From the NCBI RefSeq assembly GCF_000237925.1, contig NC_031497.1, positions 1,054,001 through 1,118,000 of the forward strand: a stretch of 64,000 bases of DNA. The letters are read 5' to 3'. Made by a program: the position numbers and the translations under genes. This document shows, piece by piece, positions 1 through 12,720 of the stretch (positions are counted from its first letter, which is position 1; every line of letters begins with the position of its first letter). The DNA comes from Schistosoma mansoni (Eukaryota > Platyhelminthes > Trematoda > Strigeidida > Schistosomatidae). The notes under the pieces were generated by a model. That model had not been told where the DNA came from and ran no database searches. It saw only the letters and a list, made by a program, of their open reading frames with translations.

Positions 1-70
1 GCCGTCCAGTGCTTCCAGGTTTTCCATGGTGGTCTAGCTTCAATTGACTCACGCTTTTAACTACGAAAAT
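1..70 (+). mobile_element. Hammerhead retroposon family B, 3' end
   Basis: Family B 3' block (GTCCAGTGCTTCCAGGTTTT, then CTTCAATTGACTCA) cut by the window edge. Confidence 0.8.
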
Positions 71-147
71 TAATTATTTGTTAGTTTTTCTTATTACTTA
101 TAATTAGTTCGATGTTAAACAAACTTGATACTGAATAATAAATAAAA

Positions 148-265
148 ATGGATAGTGGCTAGCAGATGAATCCAGTAGGCGAGTTTCGCCTATTTTAAAC
201 TCGTCAGCTGGATGTACCTGAATATGAGTTGATTCCCACTCCGGGTCTCGAACCCAATACCGTTG
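148..265 (-). mobile_element. Smalpha-type retroposon fragment
   Basis: Reverse complement of the Smalpha hammerhead and B-box region (GATGGATAGTGGCTAGCAG, GGTCTCGAACCCAATACC); the hammerhead is altered. Confidence 0.7.
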
Positions 266-704
266 TTTTTCCTAATGATTGAATGTTATCCATAAATTAT
301 TAAGACAGATTATTCTATTCTTTAGTGATTGATATTTCTCTTAGAATATTTGTAGGAATGAAAGAGTAGAACAAACTGCCTTAATTCACCTCATTAATAC
401 TGTACAATTGGTAAGTTAAAAAAAGTACACCAACCACATCGAACATGTGAGAAACTAATAATTCTGGTTAACTTAAGAAATTGTGCGTAAATATGTAAGA
501 TAACAAGTAGGATTATTATAACAAATCTAGTGAAATCAGTAGTTCAAACTGTCTTATTTGTTCAGTTAAAAAAGAGCTTATCTTTAGAAATCCGTAGATA
601 TTTAGAAAAGCTATGAGACAATATAACATCTCTTCTTATAGTATGGATTGTCCGATAGTATAAAAATCAAGATATATAATAATAGTCCGTAAAGAGTCAC
701 GAAG

Positions 705-935
705 ATTGTTGAATTTGTTTGAAATCATAAGTCGGTCTAAGTATACACGACCCCGCACGCAAGAACCGAACCCCAAACCCTCAGTCTCACGAGTGAATGC
801 CTAATCTCCAGACCACTGAGCCGACCAACAACAGTACCAACATCTAACTGTGATCGATCCAAGAAATTCCTCTACCACTTCCCATTATTTTCAGTGGTTA
901 ACAGCCTGTTGAGCTAAATTATGTCGGGTGTGAGC
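705..935 (-). mobile_element. Family B retroposon, degenerate tRNA-like part
   Basis: GAACCGAACCCCAAACC as a decayed B box and AGACCACTGAGCCGACC as the A-box side, in reverse orientation. Confidence 0.6.
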
Positions 936-999
936 CAGTTACCCATCAAATACAATGAAAGATTATTGCACAATATTGTGGATTGATTAGTTATATACG

Positions 1000-1195
1000 A
1001 ACATCATCGGACACCGGCTCTATGGCATAAAGGTTAGGTGTTCGTGCCAGACCGAAGGTCTACGGTTCGATTACTGGTTGTGAGGTCGTGTGTGTCCACT
1101 GATGAGGAGTATCATACCAAGATTAGACGGGCGCCTAGTGCTTCCAGGCTTCCAGTGATTGTCTAACCTAGATCGGGTCACTATTTCAGTGAAAT
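1000..1195 (+). mobile_element. Family B retroposon, degenerate
   Basis: Order of A box, B box (GGTTCGATTAC), hammerhead and 3' block is kept; the hammerhead is disrupted between CTGATGAG and GACGG. Confidence 0.65.
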
Positions 1196-1199
1196 TGAA

Positions 1200-2995
1200 T
1201 TATAATTTGTAATAGTACTAACTCGATAAAATATTGACTCTATGAATTAACGATGAGAAAATGATTAGGTGATTTGCGCCATGCAGTGCAATCTACTAAT
1301 CATTTCCAAGTGCTTTGAAGTACATTATGATGATTGCCAATGAATGGATTTAACTAAAGCATATTCGAAGAAACATGTATACTGTTGTCTAGCGTTTGCT
1401 TTCAAACACACTACACTATTTAACAATAAGTTTGTCTAATCTGAAGATAACTCACATCCGCGTCTAATCTTAACTAGAATTTCATTGAATACCAGACAAT
1501 ACTGAACCGCTGAACATAGTATATTAACAATCCTCCGAGAGTCAGAACCTGGCGGTTAAATTAGTTTAATCCCATCAACGTGTCATTCAGTGGCTCATAT
1601 TTTATACGATTCGCGACATATCAAGATTTGAATGCAATTAACTTTTTGGAAATCTGTCTATGACTTGTTATGTTCATATAATTAGGGATTGACTTGTACA
1701 CAATACAAACGGAAAAAATAACATTTCAGTCTAGCCTTAATTTATTAAACAATTAAATGTCCCGTTTAATAAATTAGATACTTCCGGTTACAAAATCAAA
1801 TTCCATAAATGTCAAACATCCGATAATATCAATTGAAGATGTTACGTCCTTGAATCTGTCTACTCACTTTAGTGCCGAGTATAACTTGTGTAATGTAGAT
1901 TAAGACCTTAACACGATAGGCTGACTGGCTTAACCTTGAGGCCAGTATGCGTGAGTTCGAAGTGGGGGTAGAGAGACGAAAACTATTCTATCCCTGATAG
2001 GCTGACAAGCACGCGAGAGAGAGAGAAGACAAGGACAACTGGAACACTAATCACTTTATTCCAATCCCGATCTAGCACTCGAATTCCGAAATCAGATTAG
2101 TGTGAAAAGATACATGAATAAATAGATGACTAACCCGACCACAACGCCGAACATTTAGGAAATTACAATTATGTCCAAAACTGGGGGATTACAGTAGAAA
2201 ATAGAGTATAAAAAGGTTGCGTCTAAATTACAATAGCTTTGGAACAGAAAATGCTATGGCGATGAATCATACATCAAACGAAAGCTCATGATCTGTAGAA
2301 TAGACTAGGGCAAAAGTAAATGTTACAGTTTTACAAGCTTTGAATTAAATGAAATAACGTCCCCAAAAATAGCTTCCGTAGTTTGTTAAGGCTTCTTGTT
2401 TCGGGGTTCACATCAGAAGACAAATGGAAATTACGATTATTGTCAAACATTTCATTCTGTTAAAAATATAGATTGATCACTGGATAATGATCAATGTCAT
2501 GTGTGTGTCAAGTCCTTCTTAATGCAAATCGAATCCTATGGACCAAGTTGAAATATGGCCAATAGTCTAGGTAACTCAACATTGCATGCACTATGTTGAG
2601 ATAAGATGGTAGTTAGAGATAGTCGACAGGGAACTCATTCTGACATTTAGTCAAAAGATGAATAGAGCTGAGAGATGTGTATGTAGTTGAAAGATTTGTA
2701 ATCATACAACTATGTAGGTATAAAAAGACAAATATTAAAATTTGGTAGTATTCACCAATTTTCTTTTTCAAATGGATAATTATAATCCATAATGTTTGTA
2801 TGTAACTATGATTATTGTATACCCGGAATCGAATTGTAAAAACAATACTCTCTATTGGGATTATAGAGTTCCCTGTGACATGAATACTGACTCATATGTA
2901 ACTAATTGTGAACAAATTTTCATAGTTCTTTGTAGTAATATTAACTACCATACTGAATTCATTAAATATCGTAAAATATTGACTGGTTATTTATA
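1200..2995. other. Intergenic, nothing recognised
   Basis: A GAGAGAGAGAGA run near 2016 lies in a slightly GC-richer patch (1920-2230) that may be an unrecognised repeat. Confidence 0.5.
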
Positions 2996-2999
2996 AATT

Positions 3000-3602
3000 A
3001 CTTACGCCTGTTACCCCTCGAGGAGAAACATAGGCTGCACACCAGTATTCTCCATGCAACTCAGTCCTGAGCAATCCTTTCCACTTCTTTCCAGTTAACA
3101 TTCATCCTTTTCATATCTGCTTCTATTTCACGGCGTAATGTGTTCTTTGGCCTTCCATTTTTTCGCTTCCCTTCAAGATTTCAAGTTAGAGCTTGCCTCG
3201 TGATGCAGTTTGGTGATTTCCTCAGTGTATGTCCTATCCACTTCCAACTTCTTTTCCTAATCTCCTCTTCAGTTGGAAGCTGGTTTGTCCTCTCCCATAA
3301 AACGCTGTTGCTCATAGTACTCGGCAAGTGAATGTTGAATATTTTGCTTAGAAAACTGTTTATAAATACTTGTACCTTCTTGGATGTAGTAGTTCACCAC
3401 GTTTCAGCTCCGTACAGTAGGACTGTGTTGACGTTCGTATTGAAGATTCTCACTTTGACGTTAGTTGAGAGTTGTTTTGAGTTCCATATGTTCTTCCATT
3501 GTAGAAATGCTGTTCATAGTTTGACAATCCTCACCTTTACATCTGCATCAGATCCTCCTTGTTTATCAACGATGCTTCCTAGGTACTCTAAAATTCAGTA
3601 CC
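3000..3602 (-). mobile_element. RTE-clade LINE 3' fragment
   Basis: The reverse complement matches the 52.1-52.8 kb RTE 3' region. Open plus-strand frames here are antisense shadows. The 3' end faces left at about 3000. Confidence 0.75.
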
Positions 3603-3774
3603 TATAAAAAAAAGTGGTTTCCTTTAACATTGTAGAAGATCTTCTAGTTCATCGTTTTGTGATTAAATATTCTAAGACAATAAAAGTTTTTTTGAAGAAA
3701 TATCTTTTAAAGTTTATTCAATTGATTATTATTTCAGTAGGGAATTTTGTGGATATTATATTCAATTTTAATAG

Positions 3775-3888
3775 TTGAGATCATGAATCCATTATATCTA
3801 AACCACCATTAGAAAACCTGGAAGTACTGGACAGTTGTTTCGTCCTATTAAAAGAACTCCTCAGCAGTACACAACCACAATCTGATAT
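3775..3888 (-). mobile_element. Family B retroposon fragment
   Basis: Reverse 3' block and hammerhead remnant (GTTTCGTCCTATTAAAAGAA). Confidence 0.6.
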
Positions 3889-3889
3889 T

Positions 3890-4710
3890 CATTTCATTTT
3901 TACTTTTCAAATTTATTTAACTAATACCAAATCAATATAATCCATTAATAAATATTTAGTATCCCTTTTGATCTCTTTCTTTAATCTTATTATTCATAAA
4001 TCATTATTATGTATATATATAGGGATAACAACATAGTAACTAATGATATTTGCAATTACAAAAAAGAGAAAAAAAGAGAAAAAAAGAAAAAAACTATAAC
4101 ATAAAATAATAACTATCATATCTATCAGCTGACCTAATTGTATTATCATAAAAAGAAGAAAAAAAGAAAAAAAAAGAAAATAAGGAAGAAACTTTAAAAA
4201 CAACAAAACATTTCATCATTTTTTTATATCAATAAGATATACCCATAGAAACATAATTTATATAACAAGTACATAATGAAATAAATTCCAGATTGAACTA
4301 ATCAATTCTAACTATATCTATGTTAAACAAAAAAAACAAAAAAAAAGGGAAACAAAATTACAGTATGAAGTACTATTCAAAATGTTCAATGCCAAAATTG
4401 AAAATGTTCAAAGTGTGAAATATTCTTCATAGAACATTGTACATTTGAACGGTTATGCGCGTACGTACGTGCGTGAGTGTGTGTGTGTATAAGGAGAAAT
4501 GTATAAATATATAATTAGTATAAAACGATTTAATAGTACATATATGTTGATGATGGTGATGATGATGAAGAAGAAGGATGCTACGGCACAATATTGAGTA
4601 ACATTCGTAAATATCATATTGTTATGATTCTATTTCGAAATATTAAAATCATTTATAGATTATATACCCCTGTATGTAAGTAAACTGTATTTTTATTTTA
4701 AATATACAAA
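3890..4710. other. Low-complexity intergenic DNA
   Basis: A-rich AAAAAGAG-type tracts at 4060-4190, a GT-rich run near 4455-4490 and a GATGATG run near 4550. No gene. Confidence 0.7.
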
Positions 4711-4711
4711 G

Positions 4712-4980
4712 AATCAGAAGGAGTTTTGTGGAGATTTCAGTATTTTTATGGTTGAAATCATGAGTCAATTGAAGCTAGACCACCAAGGAAAACCTAGAAG
4801 CACTGGACGACCAACTCGTCCTATTGTGGGACTCCTGAGCAGTGCGCATCCACGATCCCGCCTCACAAGATTCGAACCGAGGATCTACCAGTCTCGCGCC
4901 AGAGCACTTAACAGATAGACCACTGAGCCGGTATCCAATGATGTTAATGTCTAACTTCAAGCAATCAACGAAGTTTGAGC
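4712..4980 (-). mobile_element. Family B retroposon with GAGTT-type hammerhead
   Basis: Near full tRNA-like and 3' blocks in reverse. On the minus strand the core reads CTCAGGA and GACGAGTTGG instead of GACGAAACGG, so self-cleavage should be lost. Confidence 0.78.
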
Positions 4981-5204
4981 AAGAATATTGCGTAACTGTA
5001 TGGAAATAATTCAGTTGGAGGAAGTTGATAAAAATAGTGATTTTAGGGGAAAAAAATCTAATGATGACATAATAGGGGAAAATGTGTAGCTCAATCGGGT
5101 AGATTTGAATTACAATGCTGATTATATTGTTCAGTATAACATTGATTTATAATTGAATTATCCATCACATAGTAAGGAATCCAGTCAAAAGAACTGATTC
5201 ACCA

Positions 5205-5395
5205 CAATTTAGGTATTTGATAAGTTGCTGTCTTCTTCCTTTTCTTGAATCTTGTCTAGGGTTTCGATAGAGATCCATTCCTTATGATGATGCTTATTGA
5301 GGCCCAGAACCTCCTGAAACGTTGAAGTTAGTGCTTCTTTCATTCCTTTCCAGTAGTAAGTCATTGTTGAAATCTGATTTTCTGTATAAATCAAA
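5205..5395 (-). mobile_element. RTE-clade LINE internal fragment
   Basis: Minus-strand frame with KEALTSTFQEVLGLNKHHHK and EWISIETLDKIQE, the well-conserved linker between endonuclease and RT in schistosome RTE elements. It is isolated from other parts. Confidence 0.75.
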
Positions 5396-5950
5396 ATTTC
5401 CAGTGTATATAATTCTCCTTCAAGAATAATACTTTATTGAATAATAATACCTTATTGAATTAATTGCCCATTTTAAATAACTTAGAAGCCTTAATATCAT
5501 GAAATTTAACATCTACAATGTTCACTAACTAGTATGCTTTTAATGTTTGAACATTGATTTTCGAAAGAAGAAAAAAATATTAAGCTTAGATGGTATCTTT
5601 TGGCAGCTCAGTTCAAAATTATCATCACTACTCTCTTATCACTTCATTCTTGAAGGCTTCTACAAAAAAATATATTCTATTCAAACTTCAACAATACGAT
5701 AATTATTAATTATGGATTAATTTTTAAGTGATTGATCACGATTACAAAATAGCGTTGTCTAGATCCTCTCGTAATAGAAATTGGATATGAATCTGTTAAT
5801 CAAATATATACAAAAGACGAATGTCATTGATAGGTAATTGCACATGATCTCATAAATGTATATTTATTTATGCTGTTGGAAACCTTACATCTGTTAAACA
5901 TATCATATTTCACGTTACAATGATGAAAATCAATATAATATATCGTTTCA

Positions 5951-6085
5951 CATATGTTGAAGGCGGGATCGTGGATACGCACTGCTGAGGAGTCCCTTTG
6001 ATGGGACGAAACGGCCGTCCAGTGCTTCCAGGTTTTCCATGGTGGTCTAACTTCAATTGACTCATGATTTCAACTATATTTGATA
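5951..6085 (+). mobile_element. Family B retroposon, 3' half
   Basis: GGCGGGATCGTGGAT, intact hammerhead, then the 3' block through GACTCATGATTTCAAC. The tRNA-like part is absent. Confidence 0.8.
5979..6025 (+). ncRNA. Hammerhead ribozyme (family B), apparently intact
   Basis: Stem I GCACTG pairs with CAGTGC. Core CTGAGGA, stem II GTCCC-TTTGAT-GGGAC (five perfect pairs, longer than the family norm), core GAAA, short stem III ACGGCCGT, cleavage after GTC at 6019. Confidence 0.8.
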
Positions 6086-6376
6086 AATACCAATATTTTT
6101 CTAATAAGCGTAGATTTAGTTTACCAGTAGAATCCACGAAGTACATTAAATATTCATTGCCTGAATGTCCCTGAAGTGCAATGGTAAAACTCAAATATAT
6201 AGACAAATATTATCAATAGAGTGCCTGTCGCAAATGTCGACCAGCCTCAGTTGTTATACTACATTAGCATGATGAGGTAAATGTAATAAGATGAATTAAA
6301 AAAGATATCAAAATAATGTAGTAAGCAGTAATAATATGAAAGACTAAGCATTGAGAATGCAATTCGGAAAGATGGT

Positions 6377-6772
6377 GTGAAAGGATGCATATTCGAAGGA
6401 ATAAAAAAATTCAGTGTCCGGAGAACAGTAAAAAGTGAATGGATCTGCATCATTGTGACTGATTCTGATCAATTCCATCAGCTGCCTCTAGTCAGTGATC
6501 ATGACAATTGTTACATGGATCCTAACCAAGTAAATCTGTATCTACCAAGGTATTTTCATATTCTCGCTACAAAGAAATTTTTATATATCTTTGGTAAGAC
6601 CGTAATTTATAGACGACATTTGAGTGATGATAAAGTGACCTTGAGAACATTCATCGGCTTACTAGCGTCAATAAGAGTTATAAATAGGTGTGAAGAATTA
6701 GGATTAGGATCTAGAGTTAGAATTGACATCAGCTATAATGACAAAACGCTATTTAACCATGTAGATGAATGA
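6377..6772 (+). CDS. Possible hypothetical ORF, 131 aa
   Basis: An open 131-codon frame from ATG to TGA with mixed composition (DQFHQLPLVSDHDN, SRVRIDISYNDK). I recognise no domain, signal peptide or membrane span. A long frame in this AT-rich DNA could be chance, an old exon or part of an unrecognised repeat. An internal AAG-GTATTT could be a splice donor. No neighbour supports it. Confidence 0.2.
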   Translation: MKGCIFEGIKKFSVRRTVKSEWICIIVTDSDQFHQLPLVSDHDNCYMDPNQVNLYLPRYFHILATKKFLYIFGKTVIYRRHLSDDKVTLRTFIGLLASIRVINRCEELGLGSRVRIDISYNDKTLFNHVDE

Positions 6773-6779
6773 ACTTCGC

Positions 6780-8250
6780 ATCCAAATCCAAGACTTGCTG
6801 TCTTTAATTTTATTGGTCTATCCGTAAATTATAGTCTAGCCATATCTTTTACTTTCAACAAGGTCAACTAATAAATATTAACTTTTGATTGATAGACGCT
6901 TAAAAAATGACCAGCGATTATAGCCACTAATCAACTAACTATGAACACTTTCAAGCAATCTTTATAAGAACAATGGTAATGATCTTGCTTCCAGTTACAG
7001 ATAAAGAAACAATATCACTTAAAATATCAAAAAACCAAAACACGTTTTTTTCTTTATAGTGAAACTCCACAATAATCTATGGCCGGGACCTTCATATCAC
7101 ATGGAGAACACTTAACCAATTTAACTAATGGTACATATTTCCAAATTCACCTAATTCATCAATGAAACAGTTATCAGTGAATATATTACATGATTGTCAT
7201 ACGAAATCAGAGAGAAGGTGGAGTTCAGTTCCTGGTTCCCTGGTTTAGAACTCTATTGAATCCTGTATGTAGACCAATCGATGATCGAATGTTCACTACC
7301 CTCCAGTCATTAAGTATTGTGACTGTTAATTATGTGAACGATATAATTTCATAACACTAACGGTTCATGCAACAAATATATTTCTAGTTCATATTACACA
7401 GTGGAAAGATGCATTCATTTCAGTATTTTGTCCCTACATCACCCCTACACCATCAATTTCAATAAACAGTTCATCGATAAGGTAAAAACTTATGTCAATT
7501 AATTGGTCGTTTAGGGTATGGATATATGTGTGTACATTGGATTGATCTTCGTCTTGTTGTAACGCTGAATGGATTGTCAATTTGATCATTTCTTAACCTC
7601 ACCTCGTTACTTTTAATGACAGATAAGAAAGTTAGTACACATATCACTATAAAAGTCCCACTACAATTTTAAAGTACTTAGCTTCGTAATGACTTGGCAA
7701 CATCAGTGATAAACAAGGAGTATCTGATGGAGACGTGAATGTACGAATTGGTAAATCAACTAACTTTTAATCAGTCTTCGTTGTTATGTGGATTCAGTGA
7801 AGATTGTCACGTAATTCCCAATCTATCAAATTTCAATGGAACAGATAGACTATAACTAGACGTGGAATCAAAGACATTCATTTGTCCTATTTATCACTCT
7901 TTAGAGAGATGAATCTATACCTCAGTGTTGAAATTCACACCTGAACTCGAACCCAGTATCTTCTGTACGGTATTTGTATATAACGACAACACTGATCACT
8001 ATTCACTGCTGAATATTAGCAATAGGATAATTCAAACGTCTACTAATAATAGCATAATCAACACATATGTTGAATAATTTAGTGGTTATCTGGACTTAGT
8101 AGCTTAGTGGGTAGCCCACTGGTGTATAAAATTTTAAAAAAAATATTGAGTTCGAAAGCATCTAGCTAATGAACCCTCAACAAGAAAAACGTGCATCTTC
8201 AATTTCATTGACAGATATAATTCATTTATTCTAAAGATAACACGTACATA
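6780..8250. other. Intergenic, little recognised
   Basis: Only faint Smalpha-like remnants near 7925-8000 (GAACTCGAACCCAGTATC) and 8090-8160. Confidence 0.5.
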
Positions 8251-8251
8251 G

Positions 8252-8769
8252 TGTTATATCCCGTGGAGAATTGTGAATGGTAACTTTTGAGGACTATTTA
8301 TGGACCAATATGATATGTATATTTCCTATTGTATAACTGCTAAATAACTTAACTATTCATATTCGTGTTCCTTTTATTATAAGCTTCATTTTGACCTATG
8401 AACTATTACTATATGATTTACCATTCTTGAGTTGTCCCCAGTGTATTAATTACTGTTCCCCTTATTCACAGCCACATTTGGCTAAATCTTGTACAAATGT
8501 TATTTTGTATTTTATGGTACGATATGATCAGTTTGTTTGTTATATAAACGTAGTATGTTTGAGAATAATGATTCATATTGCAGAGGTTGTTATTGGTGTT
8601 CTGGATTGAACTGGTTGGGTTAGGCAGAAAGCAAGACTGATAATTACTCAAGACTGCTCATATGGCTTTGTGTATCATTGCTCTAATCAATAATTCACTC
8701 CTCTCTCATTGGCGGGAATCAGCACGTTCATATGTCAACAGGGCACGTACGCACTCAATGTATATAACA
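8252..8769 (+). mobile_element. Solo LTR, ~518 bp
   Basis: Begins TGTTATATCCCGTGGAG and ends TATATAACA, giving TG...CA ends with an inverted TGTTATA/TATAACA. A TATA-like TTATATAAACG is at about 8540. It is homologous over its length to the LTRs at 13.5 and 17.6 kb. No clear target duplication here. Confidence 0.75.
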
Positions 8770-9064
8770 GAACATTTTGATGTTACATGACAACATCTAT
8801 TTCAATAGATATTTGACATTGTTTTCTTCACTGTTATTCAATTCATAAGGGGAAACAGATGAAAACATAATTTACAATAATCATTTGTCAATACAAAAAT
8901 TTAAGAAAAAATATTGAACATAAATTTGTTAAAAATTTTATTATTTTCTACCGTCGATAAAAGTACATAGCAACAATGAATTAAAGGATATAAAAATTGT
9001 TGTTGTCGTCTTATTTGTATCTAAGGTATAAATTGATATACTATTATTATTATTATTCATTTGG

Positions 9065-9520
9065 GATTGCTTAACTTGAATCTTTCCATTGATGTTTAGC
9101 ACTGCAATTGATCAGTCTCTTATCGGTATATGTGCATTCTATGCGTATTGCCTCGATATTGCCTTAATTCACAAGCATTATAAGCAAAGATGGATAGTGG
9201 CTAGCAGTGGAATCAAGGACGCGCGTTTCGTCCTATTTGGTACCCGTCAGCTAGATGTACCTGCATCTCAAAGTGGATGTTCACTATGGGACTCGAACCC
9301 AGTACCTTTCGCTTCAAACGCCATCGAGTTATCCACTCAGCTACTGAGTCCTGATAGCTACTTGCTTGTGCAATGGGGGGAAATTTGAATTCACTTGGTA
9401 TTGTTTTACTTGAATCTTTCCATTGTTGTTCAGGACTGCAACTGATTAGTTCCTCATTAGTATATGTGCATCCTGTGCGCATTGCTTCGATATTACTAGC
9501 AACTATCCATCTTTGCTTAT
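9065..9520 (-). mobile_element. Smalpha-type retroposon, more than one unit head to tail
   Basis: Read in reverse, one full ~335-bp unit is followed by a partial second unit (second GATTAGTTCCTCATTAG and CAACTATCCATCTTTGCTTA). Box B GGTTCGAGTCCC-like near 9290. The hammerhead core has CTGACGG, a fatal change of the conserved A. Confidence 0.8.
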
Positions 9521-10032
9521 ATTATTTATATTGTTGTTGCGTGAATCTTGCAAATGTTTGATGGTGAATTTCTATGGTAAACATCCAATAAAGAGTCCAA
9601 TTTCTTTGACAGTGATATCTGTGCATTTAACTAAAATAATTATGAAGATCTAAATCGATGGAAAAGATTAGTATTTTAATTAAATTATTTATTTGATGGG
9701 ATTCAGTTCTTTGAACTAAATAGTGCAATTGTGAAGTTTCCATTAACTTTCTGGATGACAACATCATCAACAGCATCAACGCAAAGTAGAAATGAGCTAT
9801 TCTACTCGACTTTTGTGCTAATGATATTGTTCAAAAGGATAATCAACGTTTCACAATTAAACTATTCAGTTTAAGGAACGAAATTTCACCTTAAAAATGG
9901 GAAAATATCAACTAACTCAAGAAGATATTTTATGTAATAAAAACTATTTATGACTTATTTGTGTTTATTTACTCATATAGTTGTTGTTTATTGCAAAGCT
10001 TATATGAGTCTTATAAAATATATGATGAATCT

Positions 10033-10333
10033 ATCAGGACTGAGTAGCAGAGTGGATAACTCGATGGTGTTTGAAGCGAAAGGTACTGGGTTCGAGTCCC
10101 AGAGTGAACATCAACTCTGAGGTGCAGGTAAACCCAGCTGACGAGTACCAAATAGGACGAAACGCGCGTCAAACTGGATTCCACCACTAACCACTATCCA
10201 TCTTTGATTATAATGCTTGTGAATTAAGGCAATATCGAGGCGATACACACATTATGCACATATTCCAATAAGAGACTGATCAATTTCAGTGCTAAACATC
10301 AATGGGAAGATTCAAACAAACAATGCTAAGTGA
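10033..10333 (+). mobile_element. Smalpha-type retroposon
   Basis: Box A side (TGAGTAGCAGAGTGG), box B GGTTCGAGTCCC and hammerhead CTGACGA...GAAACGCGCGTC with an AA insertion after the cleavage site and a stem II mismatch. Confidence 0.82.
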
Positions 10334-10497
10334 ATTTATGATGAATCTAGTTTTAGCTGAATATTATATTCTCAAGATTGAATGAGTAAACTGTTAAATT
10401 TTCATTGTCATTCTAGATAACATTGTCAGGATATTCGTTAAAAGCATTTAATGTATTAGGATTTCTCCAAATTTAATTAACATGTGGGTTGGATGGT

Positions 10498-10835
10498 AGA
10501 TTCATTGGCCGGATAATGTCAGCAACAATGTATTGTGACAGAAAACAAACCAGATTCCATTTGAAGAGAAATTAAGAAATAGGATTAAAAGTGGATAGGT
10601 CACATATTATAGAAATTATCAAACTTTATCACAAAGCACGCTTTCACTTGGAATCGTCAAGGTAAGATGAAGAGAAACAACAAGAAACATATTGCGCAAG
10701 GAATTGGAGGTACACATCAAAAGAATTAATAGCACTTGGAACACAACTGGAAAGGAGAGATCATGACAGAGTAGGTTGAGGAAATCCGGCGGAGGACCTG
10801 TTCTCCACGAGAAGTAAAATACGAAAGTAAGTAAG
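10498..10835 (+). mobile_element. RTE-clade LINE 3' end
   Basis: Diverged copy of the last ~330 bp of the RTE element (TTATCACAAAGCACGCTT, CATATTGCGCAAGGAATTGG) ending in GAAAGTAAGTAAGTAG. Confidence 0.75.
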
Positions 10836-10839
10836 TAGT

Positions 10840-11955
10840 TGACATGGAATTCAACATGGTTTGTTTGTTTACCTGACATGATTTCTAACTATTTACTAAT
10901 ATATCTCCAAGTTATTCTTGCGTTTCTATGCGGTGGACTGTGAGGATTGTTCACATAGGTGGTACCGGCAATTTTAGGCTCATTAATTTATTGTGTTGTA
11001 CACTCACATCTGATTATTATTGTCAGCATTTAGGTTAGAGTCTGCTTTGTTTCGTCCCAGCTAAGATGCCTTTGAAAAACGGGATGCATCAGACGGATGA
11101 TCTATCTCAGTGTCGAAATTATAAGTGGTGAACATACGTGATCACACCAGGGATAGAACGCAGAATCTTCAGTTCTTACAGAAAACTCTTATCATTAGTA
11201 CTATTGAACTGACATCAACTGAAACGATTTCTACTTTATTCAATACCAAAGGGAAAACCACTGCGCAGTGTTCCTTAGTTTCAATGTTACTCCAACTGAG
11301 ACGAAATCGCTATGAACTTACCCTAGAAATCAAACCAATCTCAATGAAAATCCAGTAAATGTACTACACTATTATCAACTTTCACTGCTAATTAGAGTAC
11401 ACTAGAAAATCCATGAAAACTGGCAGATTGGAAATATTTTACGAGACACAATTACGACTTCATAAAGGACAGAAGTCTAGACCTTCTGGTCTTAAATCGA
11501 TTATGAAATCACTTCATCATTAAATTGCATACCAATGATCCGTATTTCCCGATTTATCTGATCCTATCAAATGAAATTCTAGTTTTGTCTCATATTATTA
11601 AAATGAAATTTTAGTAAGTAACAACAAACAGTTGCCATGGTTCAAAGTCCTTGATACGTATTTTAATGGTATCAATTTTTTGTTAGTTGCTAAAATCCAG
11701 TTAGACCAATCAACGAATAAATTTCATGACGAATTACAAGAAATTCAAATCTTTGTGTTTAACATGGTATAGTTTAGAAGCACAAAAGTGTGTTATTTGG
11801 CATTCATTCGTGAAATTTATCGTAAATTTTAAAGGATATGCCGTTACATTGGTAAATCTAGCCCGATCAACTATATTACCATTGAGTTATTTGATCAAAT
11901 TTCAACCTACTCTATCAGCTAGATTAATAATTCTCCAAATACTCACATTCCAGTC
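10840..11955. other. Intergenic, nothing recognised
   Basis: No frame with domain-like sequence; the open frame at 11125-11358 is not recognisable. Confidence 0.5.
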
Positions 11956-11959
11956 TCCA

Positions 11960-12190
11960 TATATTGGGGAAAATTTTGTCCGTTTCATGGATGCTGTATT
12001 AGGAAACTTTGAGGAAATTTTGGGGAAGTAGCACAAAAACTCCAAAATTTCCGTAGGTCTGGAAAAAATCCCCAAAATGTTTGGGAAAATTTTGGGTATT
12101 CCCCAATATTTCCCAAGAATCTTATAACACTTTAGGGTTTTTCCCCAAAATTTACCCAAAATTTCCCAAAGTTTCCCCAAAATAGGGAGA
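11960..12190. repeat. Clustered GGGGAAA / TTTCCCC motifs
   Basis: More than ten short runs such as TTGGGGAAAATTTTG, CCCCAAAATG, TTTGGGAAAATTTTGGG and TTTCCCCAAAATAGGG alternate in both orientations, giving many small inverted repeats. No gene seen. Confidence 0.7.
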
Positions 12191-12299
12191 TTGGGATATA
12201 TTCATCTTACAATGTAGATATTATCATGTCTTATGCTTCATCTTACCCTTATAGTTGCTAATAATCTTCTGTAAAAATCATTCCAGAATATAACTAATT

Positions 12300-12720
12300 T
12301 TTCATCATGAAATTAATTTTAAAAAATAATATCCACAAAAACCCCTTCTGATATTAATCAACATATGCTTACTAGTGACTGGCTTCAAGAGGTATTTCCT
12401 GGAGTTCTAGTGAGAAGCAGTGACCAGTGCAGTTCAACCAGGTCTGTTGTGAGATAGTAACTCATTGAAGACAATGGTGAATTTGTCGCTCAATTTCGTG
12501 GATCGGTTGAACTTAGACATTAACACCGTTGGATGCCAGCTCAGTGGTCTAGTGGTTAAGCGCTCGCGCACGAGACCGATAGATCCTGGGTTCGAATCTC
12601 GATAGGCGGGATCGTGGATGCGCACTGATGAGGATTCCTACAATAGGACGAAACGGCCATCCAGTGTTCCCAGGTTTTCCATGGTGGTGTAGCTTCAATT
12701 GACTCATGATCTCAATTGTT
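12300..12720 (+). mobile_element. Family B retroposon, full-length with 5' leader
   Basis: A previous unit's tail (AATATCCACAAAAACCCCTT) runs into the leader CTAGTGACTGGCTTCAAGAG, then GACATTAACACCGTTGGATG, A box, B box GGTTCGAATCTC, a shifted hammerhead (CTGATGAGG, GACGAAACGG) and the 3' block. Confidence 0.82.

Noticed and set aside
3994-4206. Phe-rich minus-strand frame
   Set aside because: Translation of an A-rich low-complexity tract.
12535-12605. tRNA gene-like A and B boxes, here and in other hammerhead elements
   Set aside because: Boxes A and B are present but no cloverleaf acceptor or anticodon arm forms; they are SINE promoters.
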